DNA of 51,240 nucleotides from the NCBI GenBank assembly GCA_016223205.1, contig JACRPM010000008.1:1-51240 (forward strand), in the 5' to 3' direction. Below, one piece after another: positions 31,543 through 41,234 of this stretch. Source of the DNA: Candidatus Saganbacteria bacterium. Its GTDB lineage: Bacteria > Margulisbacteria > WOR-1 > XYC2-FULL-46-14 > WPAF01. The position numbers and the translations under genes were made by a program. Under the pieces are notes generated by a model. It was given only the letters and a program-made list of their open reading frames with translations. It was not told the origin of the DNA and did not search any database. The stretch's first letter is position 1. Every line of letters starts with the position of its first letter.

Positions 31543-34068
31543 ATGCTGGTTAAAAAATTCGGACTGGCCGCTATCCTGGTTTTATGTCTTTTTACCATTG
31601 GTCAAAGCTCCGTTCCGGAAAGGATTTCCTACGAAGGGAGGTTGACCGACGCTTCGGGCAATCCCGTAACCACCGCTAAGACCATCGAATTCCGCATCTA
31701 TGATGCGGCCACCTCCGGCACTGCGGTCTGGGGCCCCGAAAGCCACTCCGTCACGCCTGACAGCCAGGGAGTTTTTAGCGTCATACTGGGCGGCACCACA
31801 GCTTTGACCTCTTCGGTCTTTAACAACGCGACCCGCTATATCGATATCACGGTGGGAGGAGAAACTCTCTCTCCCCGCACCCAGATCGTGAGCGTGGGCT
31901 ATGCCTATAAGGCCGCCTCGGCCCAGGGCGTTGAGAACGGCTCGATCACCCGCCTAAGCGTCGCCTCCGGCCAATTCGTTAAACAAGTCATCGCCGGTTC
32001 CGGCGTTTCGGTTTCGGGGGACGAAGGATCGGGCACCGGGCTGGTTACCATCACGGCGGTCGGCACCGCGGGCGGCACCGTCACATCAGTTGGCACCGGA
32101 ACCGGTTTGACCGGTGGGCCCATCACTTCGAGCGGCACGATCTCTCTGGCCACCCCGGTCAGCGCGACCAATGGCGGCACCGGACAAAGCACTTATGCCA
32201 CTGGAGATATTATTTATTCTTCGGCGACCAATACTTTATCCAAGCTCCCGGTCGGCTCTACCGGCCAGGTGTTGAAAGTAAACGGCGGGATTCCCAGCTG
32301 GGGTACGGCGGGTGGGACCGGAACCGTTACCCAGGTGGATACCGGCACCGGATTGACGGGCGGCCCCGTCACCACCACCGGCACTATTGCCATCGATTCA
32401 ACGGTTGCCACTTTAACGGGAACTCAAACTTTAACCAATAAGACCATTTCGGATGCGAGCAATACCATTTCTCTTTCAGCCGGGACCATTCCCAATCTGG
32501 ATGCCTCAAAGATAACCACGGGCACTTTTGCCGAGGCGAGGGGAGGGACGAGCCAATCAACTTACACAACCGGTGATATTCTTTATTCTTCAGCCGCGAA
32601 TACCTTATCCAAGCTCCCGATCGGCACTGCCGGCCAGGTATTGAAAGTTAGCGGCGGGGTGCCCAGCTGGAGTGCGGCCGGAGGGACCGGAACGGTTACT
32701 TCGATCTCCGCAGGACCCGGAATCACCGCCACTCCCGATCCCATCACCTCCACCGGCACCATCTCTGTGGATGCGACGGTGGTCACACTTAACGCGGCGC
32801 AGGCCCTGACCAATAAAACCCTGGGCACGACCAATTCCATTGCGGCGCAGGCGCTGACTTCGGGCACCCTGTCCGATGCCAGAGTAGCGCAGAGCAACGT
32901 AACCCAGCACCAGGCGGCGCTCTCCTTGAATGCCAGCCAAATAACGGCCGGTACGCTTACCGAGGCGAGGGGCGGCACCAATCAATCCTCATACGCGACC
33001 GGAGATATTCTTTACGCCTCCGCGGCAAACACATTGTCTAAACTGCCGGCCGGATCGAACGGACAAGTATTGAAATTAAGCGCTGGAGTCCCCAGCTGGA
33101 GTGCGGCCGGAGGAACCGGGACCGTTACTTCGATCTCCGCAGGACCCGGCATCACCGCCACCCCCGATCCAATTACCTCTACCGGCACCATTTCGGTAGA
33201 TGCCACGGTAGTTACCTTAAATGCCGTCCAAACTTTGGCGAACAAGACGCTGACAACTCCGACCATTGCCAATTTCACCAACGCCAACCACACCCATGCC
33301 AATGCGGCGGGTGGCGGACAAATTTCTCATACCAACCTGACCAACATCGGGACCAATACCCATGCGCAGATCGATACTCACATTGCGGATAGCGCGGGGG
33401 TGCACGGGGTGACCGGGAATGTGGTCGGCGATACGGATACCCAGACCCTCACCAACAAGACCATCTCCGGCGCCAGCAATACGATTACCGGCGTTACCGG
33501 CATCCCATCTAACATTCAGGTCTTTACCACCAGCGGAACCTGGACAAAACCGGCCAATATTTCAACGGTCTACGTGGAAGTTTGGGGTGGTGGCGGAGGT
33601 GGTACAAGTGGCGCGGCTAATCAGGGTGGTGGCGGTGGTGGTGGCGGTGGTTATAGTGCTGGGTTGGTCTCTGTCACCGGTAACGTGACGGTGACTATTG
33701 GAGCCGGCGGCACAGCCGGTAATGCCGGCAGCGCCAGCAGTTTTGCCGGCGCCTCTACCCTTACGGGAAATGGAGGATCGGTGGGTGGTACCGGTGGTGG
33801 GGCTGGAGGAACAGCTACCGGCGGGACGATTAATTTAAGCGGAGCAGCAGGCGGTCCGGGAGAAGGTAACGACGGCGGTGGTGGTGGCGGCGGCGGCGGA
33901 AGTCCAAAAGGTGGGGCAGGCGGAGGTGGCGGTCCGGGTGCTAATGCTTCTAATCCTTCCACGGCCGGAGGCGCAGGCACACGGCCGGGTGGCGGTGGTG
34001 GCGGCGGAAGCGAAAGCGCCGGGACGGGTGGAACTGGTGGAGCGGGGCTAGTCATAGTAAGCTACTAA
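31543..34068 (+). CDS. Secreted phage-tail-fibre-like surface protein
   Basis: An 841-residue protein with a signal peptide ([17 protein letters not shown]). Residues 22-125 form a domain with [17 protein letters not shown] and VSVGYAYKA, common at the start of secreted fibre-like proteins. The middle contains three to four repeats of [16 protein letters not shown] ... [13 protein letters not shown] followed by TLTNKT segments, as in phage tail fibres. The last 170 residues are glycine-rich ([20 protein letters not shown] onward), like tip domains of adhesins. AGGGAGGGG precedes the ATG. There are no phage genes nearby, and the downstream genes are surface proteins, so it is likely a host adhesin or appendage. 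Confidence 0.8.
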   Translation: MLVKKFGLAAILVLCLFTIGQSSVPERISYEGRLTDASGNPVTTAKTIEFRIYDAATSGTAVWGPESHSVTPDSQGVFSVILGGTTALTSSVFNNATRYIDITVGGETLSPRTQIVSVGYAYKAASAQGVENGSITRLSVASGQFVKQVIAGSGVSVSGDEGSGTGLVTITAVGTAGGTVTSVGTGTGLTGGPITSSGTISLATPVSATNGGTGQSTYATGDIIYSSATNTLSKLPVGSTGQVLKVNGGIPSWGTAGGTGTVTQVDTGTGLTGGPVTTTGTIAIDSTVATLTGTQTLTNKTISDASNTISLSAGTIPNLDASKITTGTFAEARGGTSQSTYTTGDILYSSAANTLSKLPIGTAGQVLKVSGGVPSWSAAGGTGTVTSISAGPGITATPDPITSTGTISVDATVVTLNAAQALTNKTLGTTNSIAAQALTSGTLSDARVAQSNVTQHQAALSLNASQITAGTLTEARGGTNQSSYATGDILYASAANTLSKLPAGSNGQVLKLSAGVPSWSAAGGTGTVTSISAGPGITATPDPITSTGTISVDATVVTLNAVQTLANKTLTTPTIANFTNANHTHANAAGGGQISHTNLTNIGTNTHAQIDTHIADSAGVHGVTGNVVGDTDTQTLTNKTISGASNTITGVTGIPSNIQVFTTSGTWTKPANISTVYVEVWGGGGGGTSGAANQGGGGGGGGGYSAGLVSVTGNVTVTIGAGGTAGNAGSASSFAGASTLTGNGGSVGGTGGGAGGTATGGTINLSGAAGGPGEGNDGGGGGGGGGSPKGGAGGGGGPGANASNPSTAGGAGTRPGGGGGGGSESAGTGGTGGAGLVIVSY
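32185..33240 (+). repeat. Long direct repeats inside the tail-fibre-like gene
   Basis: Three units start near 32200, 32570 and 33000 (TATTCTTCGGCGACCAATAC-like sequence followed by AAGCTCCCG). The second and third share long near-identical stretches from the GATATTCTTTA start through ACCGGCACCATCTC. This is a likely site of unequal recombination and of assembly errors. Confidence 0.75.
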
Positions 34069-35205
34069 GTGAAAAACTTTGTTTTAACATTGGTATTCCT
34101 GTTTGCCGTTCAAGCCGGGGCTTTCGGGGCATCATCCAGCGCCGGCTACCGGATGACGACCGAAATTCTGGATAGCGGCGCGGCGAGCGGTAGTTCCGCT
34201 TCTTATAGATTGTTAGGCAAGGCCCGTGAGCGACAGCAGGGCACACCCTCTTCAACTAATTTTATTATCGGTGAGGGCTTTCTGCGGAGCGTTTATTTTT
34301 CTACTGTCGTTCCGGTCCTCTCCCCAGTGGTTACCTCGATCAGCCCGGCAGCCGGGGTGAACACCGGAGCAGTGACCATCACCGATCTTTCGGGCGCCAA
34401 TTTTCAATCAGGGGCTTCAGTTAAGTTGTCTAAAAGCGGACAGGCCGATATTTCCGCGACCAGTGTGGCGGTCGTAAGCTCGAGCAAGATCACCTGCACC
34501 CTCAATATCACGGGGGCGGCGGGCGGGCTGTGGAACGTGACGGTCATCAATCCCGACGGCCGCTCGGGCAGTTTGCCTTCGGCCTTTAATGTGACCTATC
34601 CGGCGCCGGCGATCGTCTCGATCACCCCCGCCAAGGGCAATAATGACGGAACAGTAAATATCACCGACCTGGCCGGGACCGGTTTTCGCTCCGGAGCAGC
34701 GGTAAAGCTTTCTAAGACCGGCGAAAGCGATATCCTGGCCGACAGCGTGGCGGTCGAATCCTCGACCAAGGTCAGCTGCCGGCTCAACCTTACCGGGAAA
34801 ACGGTGGGGGCCTGGGACGTGACGCTCACTAACGACGATAACCAAGCTGCCACAATGTCTGGCGGCTTTAAGATCGAGGCCCCGGGCCTGCAGGTGATCG
34901 GCGCCGTGGTCAGTACCCAGAATCCTTATAATCCGGCCACCGGCACGACCACCATCAAATACACCCTAAGCAAAGATGCCAACATCAAGATCTTCGTTTA
35001 TAATCTACGGGGGGAGAGGGTCTGGGAATGGACGGCGCCCTCCGGCGGCTCGGGCGGCCAGGCCGGGGTAAATGAGATCGTCTGGGACGGCATGACCGCC
35101 TTCAAATCCAAGGTGAGCTTCGGGGTCTATATCGTTTCTGTGGTTGCGACCGACGGCGGGCAGGTAAAGGAATTGGCCAAGACCAAAATAGCGGTGATAA
35201 AATGA
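34069..35205 (+). CDS. Secreted protein with two TIG-like domains and a FlgD-type tail
   Basis: A 378-residue protein. A signal peptide (VLTLVFLFAVQAGAFG) is followed by a region containing SSAGYRM and ASYRLLG, then two IPT/TIG-like domains (about 85-175 and 178-270, each with ITDL-(S/A)-G ... F-(Q/R)-SGA-x-VKLSK), and a C-terminal FlgD_ig-like tail starting near QNPYNPATGTT and ending KTKIAVIK. Its GTG start directly follows the stop of the tail-fibre gene, and its stop overlaps the PorV-like start as ATGA. A parallel pair exists at 134-1360, so this tail/PorV pairing is repeated. Confidence 0.82.
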   Translation: MKNFVLTLVFLFAVQAGAFGASSSAGYRMTTEILDSGAASGSSASYRLLGKARERQQGTPSSTNFIIGEGFLRSVYFSTVVPVLSPVVTSISPAAGVNTGAVTITDLSGANFQSGASVKLSKSGQADISATSVAVVSSSKITCTLNITGAAGGLWNVTVINPDGRSGSLPSAFNVTYPAPAIVSITPAKGNNDGTVNITDLAGTGFRSGAAVKLSKTGESDILADSVAVESSTKVSCRLNLTGKTVGAWDVTLTNDDNQAATMSGGFKIEAPGLQVIGAVVSTQNPYNPATGTTTIKYTLSKDANIKIFVYNLRGERVWEWTAPSGGSGGQAGVNEIVWDGMTAFKSKVSFGVYIVSVVATDGGQVKELAKTKIAVIK

Positions 35206-36182
35206 AAAGATATTTTCCGATAGTTTGTTTTTTGTTATTTGTTTTTTGTAATTTATCCCAGGCCGCGGTGATCGGCTCCACCGACGACGCCATGACCATC
35301 GGAGGCGGAGCCCGTCCCATCGGCATGGGAAGGGCTCACGTTGCCATAGTGGAAGACGCCGACGCGCCCTTCATCAATCCCGCCGGATTGGCCGCCATCA
35401 AGGGGCCGCAGGCCATGTCCATGTTCACCAACCTCTTGGGCGAAGTTTATTACAGCGAAGTGAGCGGCGCCGTGCCCACCCAAAACGGCACGGTGGGTGT
35501 GGGCTACATCACCACCGGGGTCAATAATATCCCCACTGCCGGGACGCCCACCGATTATTACGACTCCCTCCTGCTTTTCTCTTACAGTGTTCCCTTGGGA
35601 AGGTTCTTCAATTACGGGCGCAATGTTTTTTTAGGGGCCAATTATAAGATCTTCAACCGCGGCTATACCGGAGGGGTGAACCAATACGCCACCGGCCAGA
35701 GCGCTGATTTTGGCATGAAAGTGATCCTTTCGCCTAATTTGAGTTTGGGTTTCTGCCGCCAGAACATCCTGCCGGTGTCCATGGGCGGAGTGATACGTTT
35801 AAGCGCGGGGGCCGAAGAATCGCTGGCCAGTTTAGTCAAGATCGGAGCGGCGATCAAGCCCACCGTCCTGCCCAAAGTAGTGATAGCGATCGATTCGGAC
35901 TTGCCCCAGCAGACCGGCCGTCCGGTAACCTCGCACCTGGGGGTCGAGTGGGAAGCGAACGATTACCTGATGCTTAGGGCGGGAGCGGACCAGAGCGTCG
36001 ATCCGGGGTCCACCGGCCTGGCCAGCTGGAACCCTTCCTACGGCACTTCGCTCGGCTATAAAGGATTTCGGATTGATTACGCCTATCACGCGTATTATAA
36101 TGACCCTGCGCTGGCGACGCACTATGTTTCTTTGTCATATATCGGCGCGCCCTGGTACGCGCTCAAAGGAAGGACTGAATAA
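35202..36182 (+). CDS. PorV/UPF0164-like outer-membrane barrel
   Basis: A 326-residue protein with a signal peptide (YFPIVCFLLFVFCNLSQAA), the GGGARPIGMGRAHVAI and DADAPFINPAGLA motifs of the PorV/PorQ-like FadL-type barrels, and strand-rich sequence to the end. In Bacteroidota, PorV shuttles type IX cargo proteins that carry C-terminal sorting domains. The upstream gene encodes a FlgD-type tail, so an analogous shuttle role is plausible but unproven. Intact counterpart of the truncated gene at 596. Confidence 0.82.
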   Translation: MKRYFPIVCFLLFVFCNLSQAAVIGSTDDAMTIGGGARPIGMGRAHVAIVEDADAPFINPAGLAAIKGPQAMSMFTNLLGEVYYSEVSGAVPTQNGTVGVGYITTGVNNIPTAGTPTDYYDSLLLFSYSVPLGRFFNYGRNVFLGANYKIFNRGYTGGVNQYATGQSADFGMKVILSPNLSLGFCRQNILPVSMGGVIRLSAGAEESLASLVKIGAAIKPTVLPKVVIAIDSDLPQQTGRPVTSHLGVEWEANDYLMLRAGADQSVDPGSTGLASWNPSYGTSLGYKGFRIDYAYHAYYNDPALATHYVSLSYIGAPWYALKGRTE

Positions 36183-37714
36183 CGATTAAATTATTCGGCC
36201 GGTTCGCATTAATTTTTCTCTTGATCATGGCGGCTGCAACTCTTGCGGCGGCCCAGATCACCCCTCTGCCCGGAACCCCGGCCCGCACCTACCTGCCCGG
36301 AGATTTTGTCCAGGTGATAGTCGAAGCCCCAGTGGATACCGCGCAGATCACGGCGCTGATGCCGGATGGAACGGTGATCGGCTTAGTCCAGCAGCGCCGC
36401 ACCAATGTTTGGCGCGGCATCTGGCAAGTGCCGATCAATTTTAAGGCCGGCGACTATGCGGCCAAACTCCAGGCCGTGGACCTCGAAGGCAATATCTTTG
36501 AGGGACAAACCGATAACTTTACAATTGGAGCGCTGGCCATGATCACCCTGGTGGGCAAACCCACGGTTGAGGCCGCTCCCACCCGGCCCATCCAGCAGAC
36601 CTTAAAAACCGAACAGGTGGTAAAAGAGACCGGCCAGGTTGAAAAAACCGTAACCGTCGCTCCCTCCGCGGCGCCCGCGCCCGACCTGTCTCCCCGCACC
36701 CGGCAAATCTTGATCGAGAAAAATCTGGATGCCGGCAAAGGGAACCTTACCCGGGGGAACCTGGCATCGGCCGCCGCCAATTTCCGCATCGTGCTGTATC
36801 TGTCCCCCGATCACGAGGAGGCCAGCTCACTGCTGGCCGATACCCAGCAAAAATTGGAAATACAAAGACAGGAAGCCGGCCGAAGAAATCTGCTGATCTG
36901 GGCGATCTCGCTCATAGCGGTCCTGGTTGTAATTGCCCTGGTCTTCTACCTGGCCATGGTTTTAACAAGCTGGCGAGTTCAGCCGGCGATCACGGTGGTT
37001 GCTCCCTCCGCGCCCCCGCCTTTGACCAAAAAAGAGCAGGAAAGCCAATGGTGCGGCAAAGCAGGTTGGAAGAACAATCCCTTCACTTTCGATATATTCA
37101 AGGAGATCTTCACCAGCTCGGACCGGTTGGAGGTGGAAGGGCTGAAGGCCGCCATCCGGGGCCGGATCGAAAGCGTGGGGGGGAAGGGGATCGACCCCTT
37201 TACCGATTCGGCGATCGACCAGATCCACGCGCTTTCCCACGGCAAGCTCAAGGCTGCGCTCAAGATCTGTGATTGGGCGGTAGAGCGGGCGATCGAACAG
37301 GGCTCCGGCCAGATCACGGCGGAGATCGTTAAAAGCTATGAAAAGATCGGTTTGAGGAAGATATTGGTCGCGGACGATGAAGAAATAATCCGCGCCAGTT
37401 TGGAGGCCATCCTCAAAAAAGCCGGCGGTTACGAGGTGGATCTGGCCATAGACGGTGAAGAGGCCCTCAAGAAGATAAAGGAGAACCTCTACGGCGCAGT
37501 ACTGCTAGATATAGAAATGCCCAAGCTGGACGGCTACGAAATATTGAAACAAGTCCGACCCCTTTATCCTGATCTCCCTATTATTTTTGTGACCGGCAAG
37601 GGGATGCCGGAAAAGACCATGGAAAGCCTTACCCAGTTCAACCTGACCGGCTATATAGAAAAACCCTTCACCCCGGAAAAGGTCCTGGACACCGTGGCCC
37701 GGGCTTTGAAGTAG
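36179..37714 (+). CDS. Membrane-anchored receiver protein with periplasmic Ig-like domain
   Basis: In order: signal-anchor-like LFGRFALIFLLIMAAATLAAA, an Ig-like domain (residues 35-125), a Pro/Ala linker, a TPR-like pair (170-230), a transmembrane helix (237-262), a segment like the lid of ExeA ATPases (about 285-390, FTDSAIDQIHALSHGK ... ITAEIV) and a complete receiver domain (from KILVADDEE, D444 in LLDIEMP, K495 in EKPF). No canonical start precedes the signal sequence; ATA at 36179 has GGAAGG five bases upstream and would overlap the previous stop, while TTG 36221 or ATG 36227 cuts the signal. The start is therefore uncertain. It adjoins an ExeA-like ATPase. Confidence 0.7.
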   Translation: MTIKLFGRFALIFLLIMAAATLAAAQITPLPGTPARTYLPGDFVQVIVEAPVDTAQITALMPDGTVIGLVQQRRTNVWRGIWQVPINFKAGDYAAKLQAVDLEGNIFEGQTDNFTIGALAMITLVGKPTVEAAPTRPIQQTLKTEQVVKETGQVEKTVTVAPSAAPAPDLSPRTRQILIEKNLDAGKGNLTRGNLASAAANFRIVLYLSPDHEEASSLLADTQQKLEIQRQEAGRRNLLIWAISLIAVLVVIALVFYLAMVLTSWRVQPAITVVAPSAPPPLTKKEQESQWCGKAGWKNNPFTFDIFKEIFTSSDRLEVEGLKAAIRGRIESVGGKGIDPFTDSAIDQIHALSHGKLKAALKICDWAVERAIEQGSGQITAEIVKSYEKIGLRKILVADDEEIIRASLEAILKKAGGYEVDLAIDGEEALKKIKENLYGAVLLDIEMPKLDGYEILKQVRPLYPDLPIIFVTGKGMPEKTMESLTQFNLTGYIEKPFTPEKVLDTVARALK

Positions 37715-38527
37715 ATGTATCTTGAGCACTGGAAGTTAACCGAAAAACCATTTGAGAACACCCCCGATCCCCGTTTTATTTTTTGGTCCAAGCGGCACGA
37801 AGAAGCCCTTTCCCGCATGTTCTACGTCATCAAGGAGAAAAAAGGCGCCGCGCTCATCAGCGGGGAATACGGCAGCGGGAAAACGCTCTTAACCCGGGTG
37901 CTGGTGGAGAAACTGGGAGAAGATGAATATGAGACCGCCCTGCTGCTCAACCCCATGCTTTCTCCCGCCCAACTTATCAAGGAGATAATCCACCAGCTGG
38001 GAGGGGAGGTCCCTTCTTCGGCCAACAAGGCGGTTTCTTTCAACCGCCTAAATGAGGTCCTGCTGGGCATCAACCGACAAAGAAAGCACGCCGTGATCAT
38101 AATCGATGAGGCCCAGGCCATCGCCCGCACGGCCAGCCTCGAAGAGTTCCGGCTGATGCTCAACTTCCAGCTCAATGACCGCTTTCTGCTTACCCTGATC
38201 CTTATCGGCCAGCCGGAGCTCAACGAGAAAATAAAAAAACTGCCCCAGCTGGAACAGCGCTTTGCCTTAAGGTATCACCTGACGGCGCTCGATGAGTACG
38301 AGACCGGGGAATACATCCGCCACCGCTTGTCGGTAGCGGGAGGGTCGTCAGACCTGTTTGAGGAAGAAGCCGTTGCCGAGATCTACCGGTTCACGCAGGG
38401 CATCCCCCGCAAGATCAACAACTTTTGCGACCTGGCGCTGCTTTTGGGGAGCGGGGAAGAGGCCATAAGCATCGACCTTCCCCTGATCAAGAAAGTGCTC
38501 GCCGATTATAAGGAAGAAGGGGCATGA
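37715..38527 (+). CDS. ExeA/GspA-like AAA ATPase
   Basis: A 270-residue ATPase starting MYLEHWKLTEKPFENTPDP, the typical opening of this family, with Walker A GEYGSGKT near residue 50, Walker B VIIIDEAQAI near residue 130, IGQPELNE and the arginine-rich QRFALRYHL, and the lid FTQGIPRKINNFCD. In type II secretion, ExeA with ExeB helps secretin assembly through peptidoglycan; in other systems the family has different roles. Here it has no fused peptidoglycan domain. ATG directly follows the stop of the receiver gene, and its own stop overlaps the next start. Confidence 0.88.
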   Translation: MYLEHWKLTEKPFENTPDPRFIFWSKRHEEALSRMFYVIKEKKGAALISGEYGSGKTLLTRVLVEKLGEDEYETALLLNPMLSPAQLIKEIIHQLGGEVPSSANKAVSFNRLNEVLLGINRQRKHAVIIIDEAQAIARTASLEEFRLMLNFQLNDRFLLTLILIGQPELNEKIKKLPQLEQRFALRYHLTALDEYETGEYIRHRLSVAGGSSDLFEEEAVAEIYRFTQGIPRKINNFCDLALLLGSGEEAISIDLPLIKKVLADYKEEGA

Positions 38528-39033
38528 TCAGGATCGTCGACATCCTAAAAAAGTCCGGGGAATGGGACGAACCGGAAAAGAAAAAGGAAGAGCCAAAAAA
38601 GGAAGTTGTGATCGCCGCTGAACCTGCCGTAATACCTGCTCCTGAAACCTCTCCGGTCGAGTCGATCGCCAAAATAATCCGAGAAATTACCGCCAAAGAA
38701 AAGATCACGGACGATACGATAAAAGCTGCCGGACAAATATTAATCGAACTGGGGAAACTGATCGGGCAAGGAAAACCTATCGTCCCGACCGGCCTGGATG
38801 CGGATATTTCCCGGGCATTTTTGTCCTCTTATAATGCAGTTAAGCTGGGCCGGGATGCCGCCTGCGACGAAAAACAGCTCTTAGCTATGGCTGCGGCCGG
38901 CTTGATAATGGGATTAGAGGGGAGCTCCTCCGGCGTTAAAATATTAAAAGAGGCCCTCGGCCGGCACCTCAACCTCGAGGCCGATGAAGTGGTAAGGGTA
39001 ATGAATTTGTTGGCGCTCTACGAGAACCGGTAG
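38524..39033 (+). CDS. Degenerate HD-GYP-like helical protein
   Basis: A 169-residue protein. An N-terminal helix (IVDILKKSGEW), a Lys/Glu/Pro linker (residues 18-45), and a helical domain (50-165). The segment ISRAFLSSYNAVKLGRDAAC, then LAMAAAGLIMGLEG aligns by eye with the first helices of HD-GYP/HDOD domains (where LLHDIG would stand), but no metal-binding HD is left. It may act as a scaffold in the ExeA-receiver unit. Low certainty on family. It converges with pyrF, overlapping by 16 bp. Confidence 0.55.
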   Translation: MIRIVDILKKSGEWDEPEKKKEEPKKEVVIAAEPAVIPAPETSPVESIAKIIREITAKEKITDDTIKAAGQILIELGKLIGQGKPIVPTGLDADISRAFLSSYNAVKLGRDAACDEKQLLAMAAAGLIMGLEGSSSGVKILKEALGRHLNLEADEVVRVMNLLALYENR

Positions 39034-39779
39034 ATCTCGGAGCGCAGTTTTTCGGCTTCCGCCCGGGGATCCGGCGAGTAGATCACGCTGCGCGAAGCAT
39101 TGATGATGGCGCGCTTGCCGCCGTTTTGGACCGAATGCTGAAGGTCCCCTCCCTGCGCCCCCACCCCCGGTATCAAGATGGGCATATCTCCCACGATCTT
39201 TTGGATGTCCTTTAGTTCTTCCGCCGAAGTTGCGCCCACCACCAGCCCGCAGTTGCCGAAATGGTTCCACTCTTTGACATGCCGCGCCACGGACAGATAG
39301 ATCGAGGTCTGGAAATCGCGGAAGCCCGCGTTGCTGGTAAGGCACAGTACAAAAACGCCTTTCTCCCGGTAATTTAAAAAGGGCTCCAGCGAATCGTGCC
39401 CCAGGTAAGGGTTCACCGTGACGGCGTCGGCCTTAAAGATCTCAAAGGCGGCCTTGGCATAGGCCTGCGCGGTATGGCCTACATCCCCGCGTTTGGCATC
39501 CAGGATCACCGGCACTTGCGATTCTTCATTGATGAATTCGATGGTCTTGATTAGCGACTGCAAGCCGTAGATGCCCAGGGCCTCGTAAAAAGCGATGTTG
39601 GGCTTATAGGCACAGACCAGATCGGAGGTTTTCTCGATCAGCCGGCGGTTAAAACTGAAGATCGGGTCTTCGAGGTCCAGGAACTTTTTAGGGAGCTTGG
39701 CCAGGTCGATGTCCAAGCCCACGCACAGCTTGCTTTTGTTTTGGCGGGCGGCGGTATCCAGCTTTTCGATGAATTTCAT
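39018..39779 (-). CDS. pyrF: Orotidine 5'-phosphate decarboxylase (type 2)
   Basis: A 253-residue TIM barrel converting OMP to UMP. The catalytic DAKRGDVGHT motif (D-x-K-x-x-D), the CVGLDIDLAKLP start, VNPYLGHDSLEPF and the phosphate-binding PGVGAQGG are clear; the length and AQGGD pattern indicate the longer type 2 subfamily. Its ATG overlaps the stop of the S1 gene as ATGA. Confidence 0.95.
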   Translation of the reverse strand: MKFIEKLDTAARQNKSKLCVGLDIDLAKLPKKFLDLEDPIFSFNRRLIEKTSDLVCAYKPNIAFYEALGIYGLQSLIKTIEFINEESQVPVILDAKRGDVGHTAQAYAKAAFEIFKADAVTVNPYLGHDSLEPFLNYREKGVFVLCLTSNAGFRDFQTSIYLSVARHVKEWNHFGNCGLVVGATSAEELKDIQKIVGDMPILIPGVGAQGGDLQHSVQNGGKRAIINASRSVIYSPDPRAEAEKLRSEIYRFS

Positions 39780-41188
39780 TCGGGGGATTGTTCGTCTTCG
39801 GTAAGCTCGGCGATCTCGGCAACTTTCTCGGCCCGAGCCCGCTCCTTTTCCGCGAGCGTCTCGGCGATGGTGACCTTGGTCTCTTCGGCCCGGCGTTCTT
39901 GGGCTTCCGCCTTTTCACGTTTGATCTCAACCTCGCGGATGCTCAATCCGATCTTCTGCTCTTCGGGAAGGATGCGGAGTATCTTTACTTCCACGATATC
40001 GCCCGGCTTGACCACGTCCCCGGGATCTGCCACTTTCTCTTTGCTAAGCTCCGAGATATGGCAAAGGCCTTCGAGCCCTTCTTCGATCTCCAGGAACGCG
40101 CCGAACTTGACCAGCCGCAAGACCTTAGCTTTGACAATCTGGCCGGTCTTATATTTTTCCGCGGCCGTGGCCCAGGGATCGGGCTGGAGCTCCTTTAACC
40201 CCAGCGCTACCTTGTGATTTACTTTGTCCACTCCCAGCACAAAGACCTCTAGCTCCTGGCCGGCCTTTAAGACCTCGCTGGGGTGGTGGACCCTTTTCCA
40301 CGAAAGCTCGGTTAGGTGGATCAATCCCTCCACTCCGCCCAGGTCCACAAAGGCCCCAAAGCTCTTTAAGCTGGAGACGATGCCTTTCCTTACCTGGCCC
40401 ACTTCCAGCTCATCGAAGATCTTGTGGGCTTTGGATTTTTCGGCTTCCATCGATCCCCGCCGGTGGGAAAAGACGATCTTGCTCTGGCGGCGGTTCACTT
40501 CGATCACCTTGATGGGCAGGGTTTGCCCGATAAAATCGGTCAATTGCTGTTCGGGCTTTTTATCCACCTGCGAGGCGGGTATAAAGCCGCGGATGCCGTG
40601 AAAATCGGCCACCAGCCCTCCCTTCACCGCGGAGCTCACCTTTACTTGTAAAAGGGTCTTTTTCGCCAAGGCCTCGTTGAGCTCCTGCCATTTGATCTCC
40701 TGCTCCGCCCTTTCGCGGGAGAGCAGGACATAACCTTCTTTGCTCTCGAGCTTCTCTATCACCGCGCTGATCTCATCGCCCACTTTGGCTCCCGGGGGAA
40801 GGTCTTCGGCCGCCAAGAGGCCGTCGGATTTATATCCCAGGTCCACCAGGGCGCCCGCCTGGTCCAGCCGGGCGATGCGGCCTTTTACCAGGCCGCCGAC
40901 CCGGAAATTCTTAAAAGTATCTTCGTAGCTTTGCTGTTCGGGGGTGGTTTCCGGCTTAACGGTAACCGGCTTTTTTAGCGGTTTAGCTGTCGAAACCGGC
41001 ACTGCGGCAGGCGGAGGAGCGGGTTGTGCGGGTAATGGCGTGGCCTTGAGCACGCGCTCGGCCTTTTCTTCCCTGGGTGCGGTCTCAAGCTCCGCCAAAG
41101 CCCCGGCGATCAGGGCTTCTACCTCGGATTCACCCGAGGCGCCCTTGGTTTTGTCTATAAATGTGCCTTCCAGCTGTTCTTCGGCCAT
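39776..41188 (-). CDS. rpsA: Ribosomal protein S1
   Basis: A 470-residue protein with four S1 domains (about residues 90-160, 175-245, 262-335, 347-420): GLVKGRIARLDQAGALVDLG, LVADFHGIRGFIPASQV, GIVSSLKSFGAFVDLGGVEG, AKVLRLVKFGAFLEI. The N-terminal 90 residues are disordered and rich in Ala/Glu/Pro; the C terminus is a charged helix. It binds mRNA on the 30S subunit. With this many leaderless transcripts its role in initiation is of interest. A TTGGTT-17-TATACT promoter ends nine bases before ATG. Confidence 0.9.
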   Translation of the reverse strand: MAEEQLEGTFIDKTKGASGESEVEALIAGALAELETAPREEKAERVLKATPLPAQPAPPPAAVPVSTAKPLKKPVTVKPETTPEQQSYEDTFKNFRVGGLVKGRIARLDQAGALVDLGYKSDGLLAAEDLPPGAKVGDEISAVIEKLESKEGYVLLSRERAEQEIKWQELNEALAKKTLLQVKVSSAVKGGLVADFHGIRGFIPASQVDKKPEQQLTDFIGQTLPIKVIEVNRRQSKIVFSHRRGSMEAEKSKAHKIFDELEVGQVRKGIVSSLKSFGAFVDLGGVEGLIHLTELSWKRVHHPSEVLKAGQELEVFVLGVDKVNHKVALGLKELQPDPWATAAEKYKTGQIVKAKVLRLVKFGAFLEIEEGLEGLCHISELSKEKVADPGDVVKPGDIVEVKILRILPEEQKIGLSIREVEIKREKAEAQERRAEETKVTIAETLAEKERARAEKVAEIAELTEDEQSPE

Positions 41189-41197
41189 AACCTTGTC

Positions 41198-41226
41198 AGT
41201 ATATCATAAATTGGGGGCGAAACCAA
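41198..41226 (-). promoter_or_regulatory. Promoter of rpsA-pyrF
   Basis: On the minus strand, TTGGTT (41221-41226), 17-base spacer, TATACT (41198-41203), nine bases before ATG 41188. Confidence 0.55.
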
Positions 41227-41234
41227 ACCGGCCT

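Noticed and set aside
32185..33240. Possible CRISPR or satellite array
   Set aside because: The repeats are in frame, about 370-430 bp long, and encode repeated fibre domains.
33651..34055. 134-codon proline-rich frame on the minus strand
   Set aside because: It is the complement of the glycine-rich tail of the tail-fibre-like gene (GGN codons read as proline). No ribosome-binding site or family resemblance.
31543..34068. Prophage region
   Set aside because: Tail-fibre-like repeats are present, but there are no capsid, terminase, portal, integrase or lysis genes, and the protein has a signal peptide.
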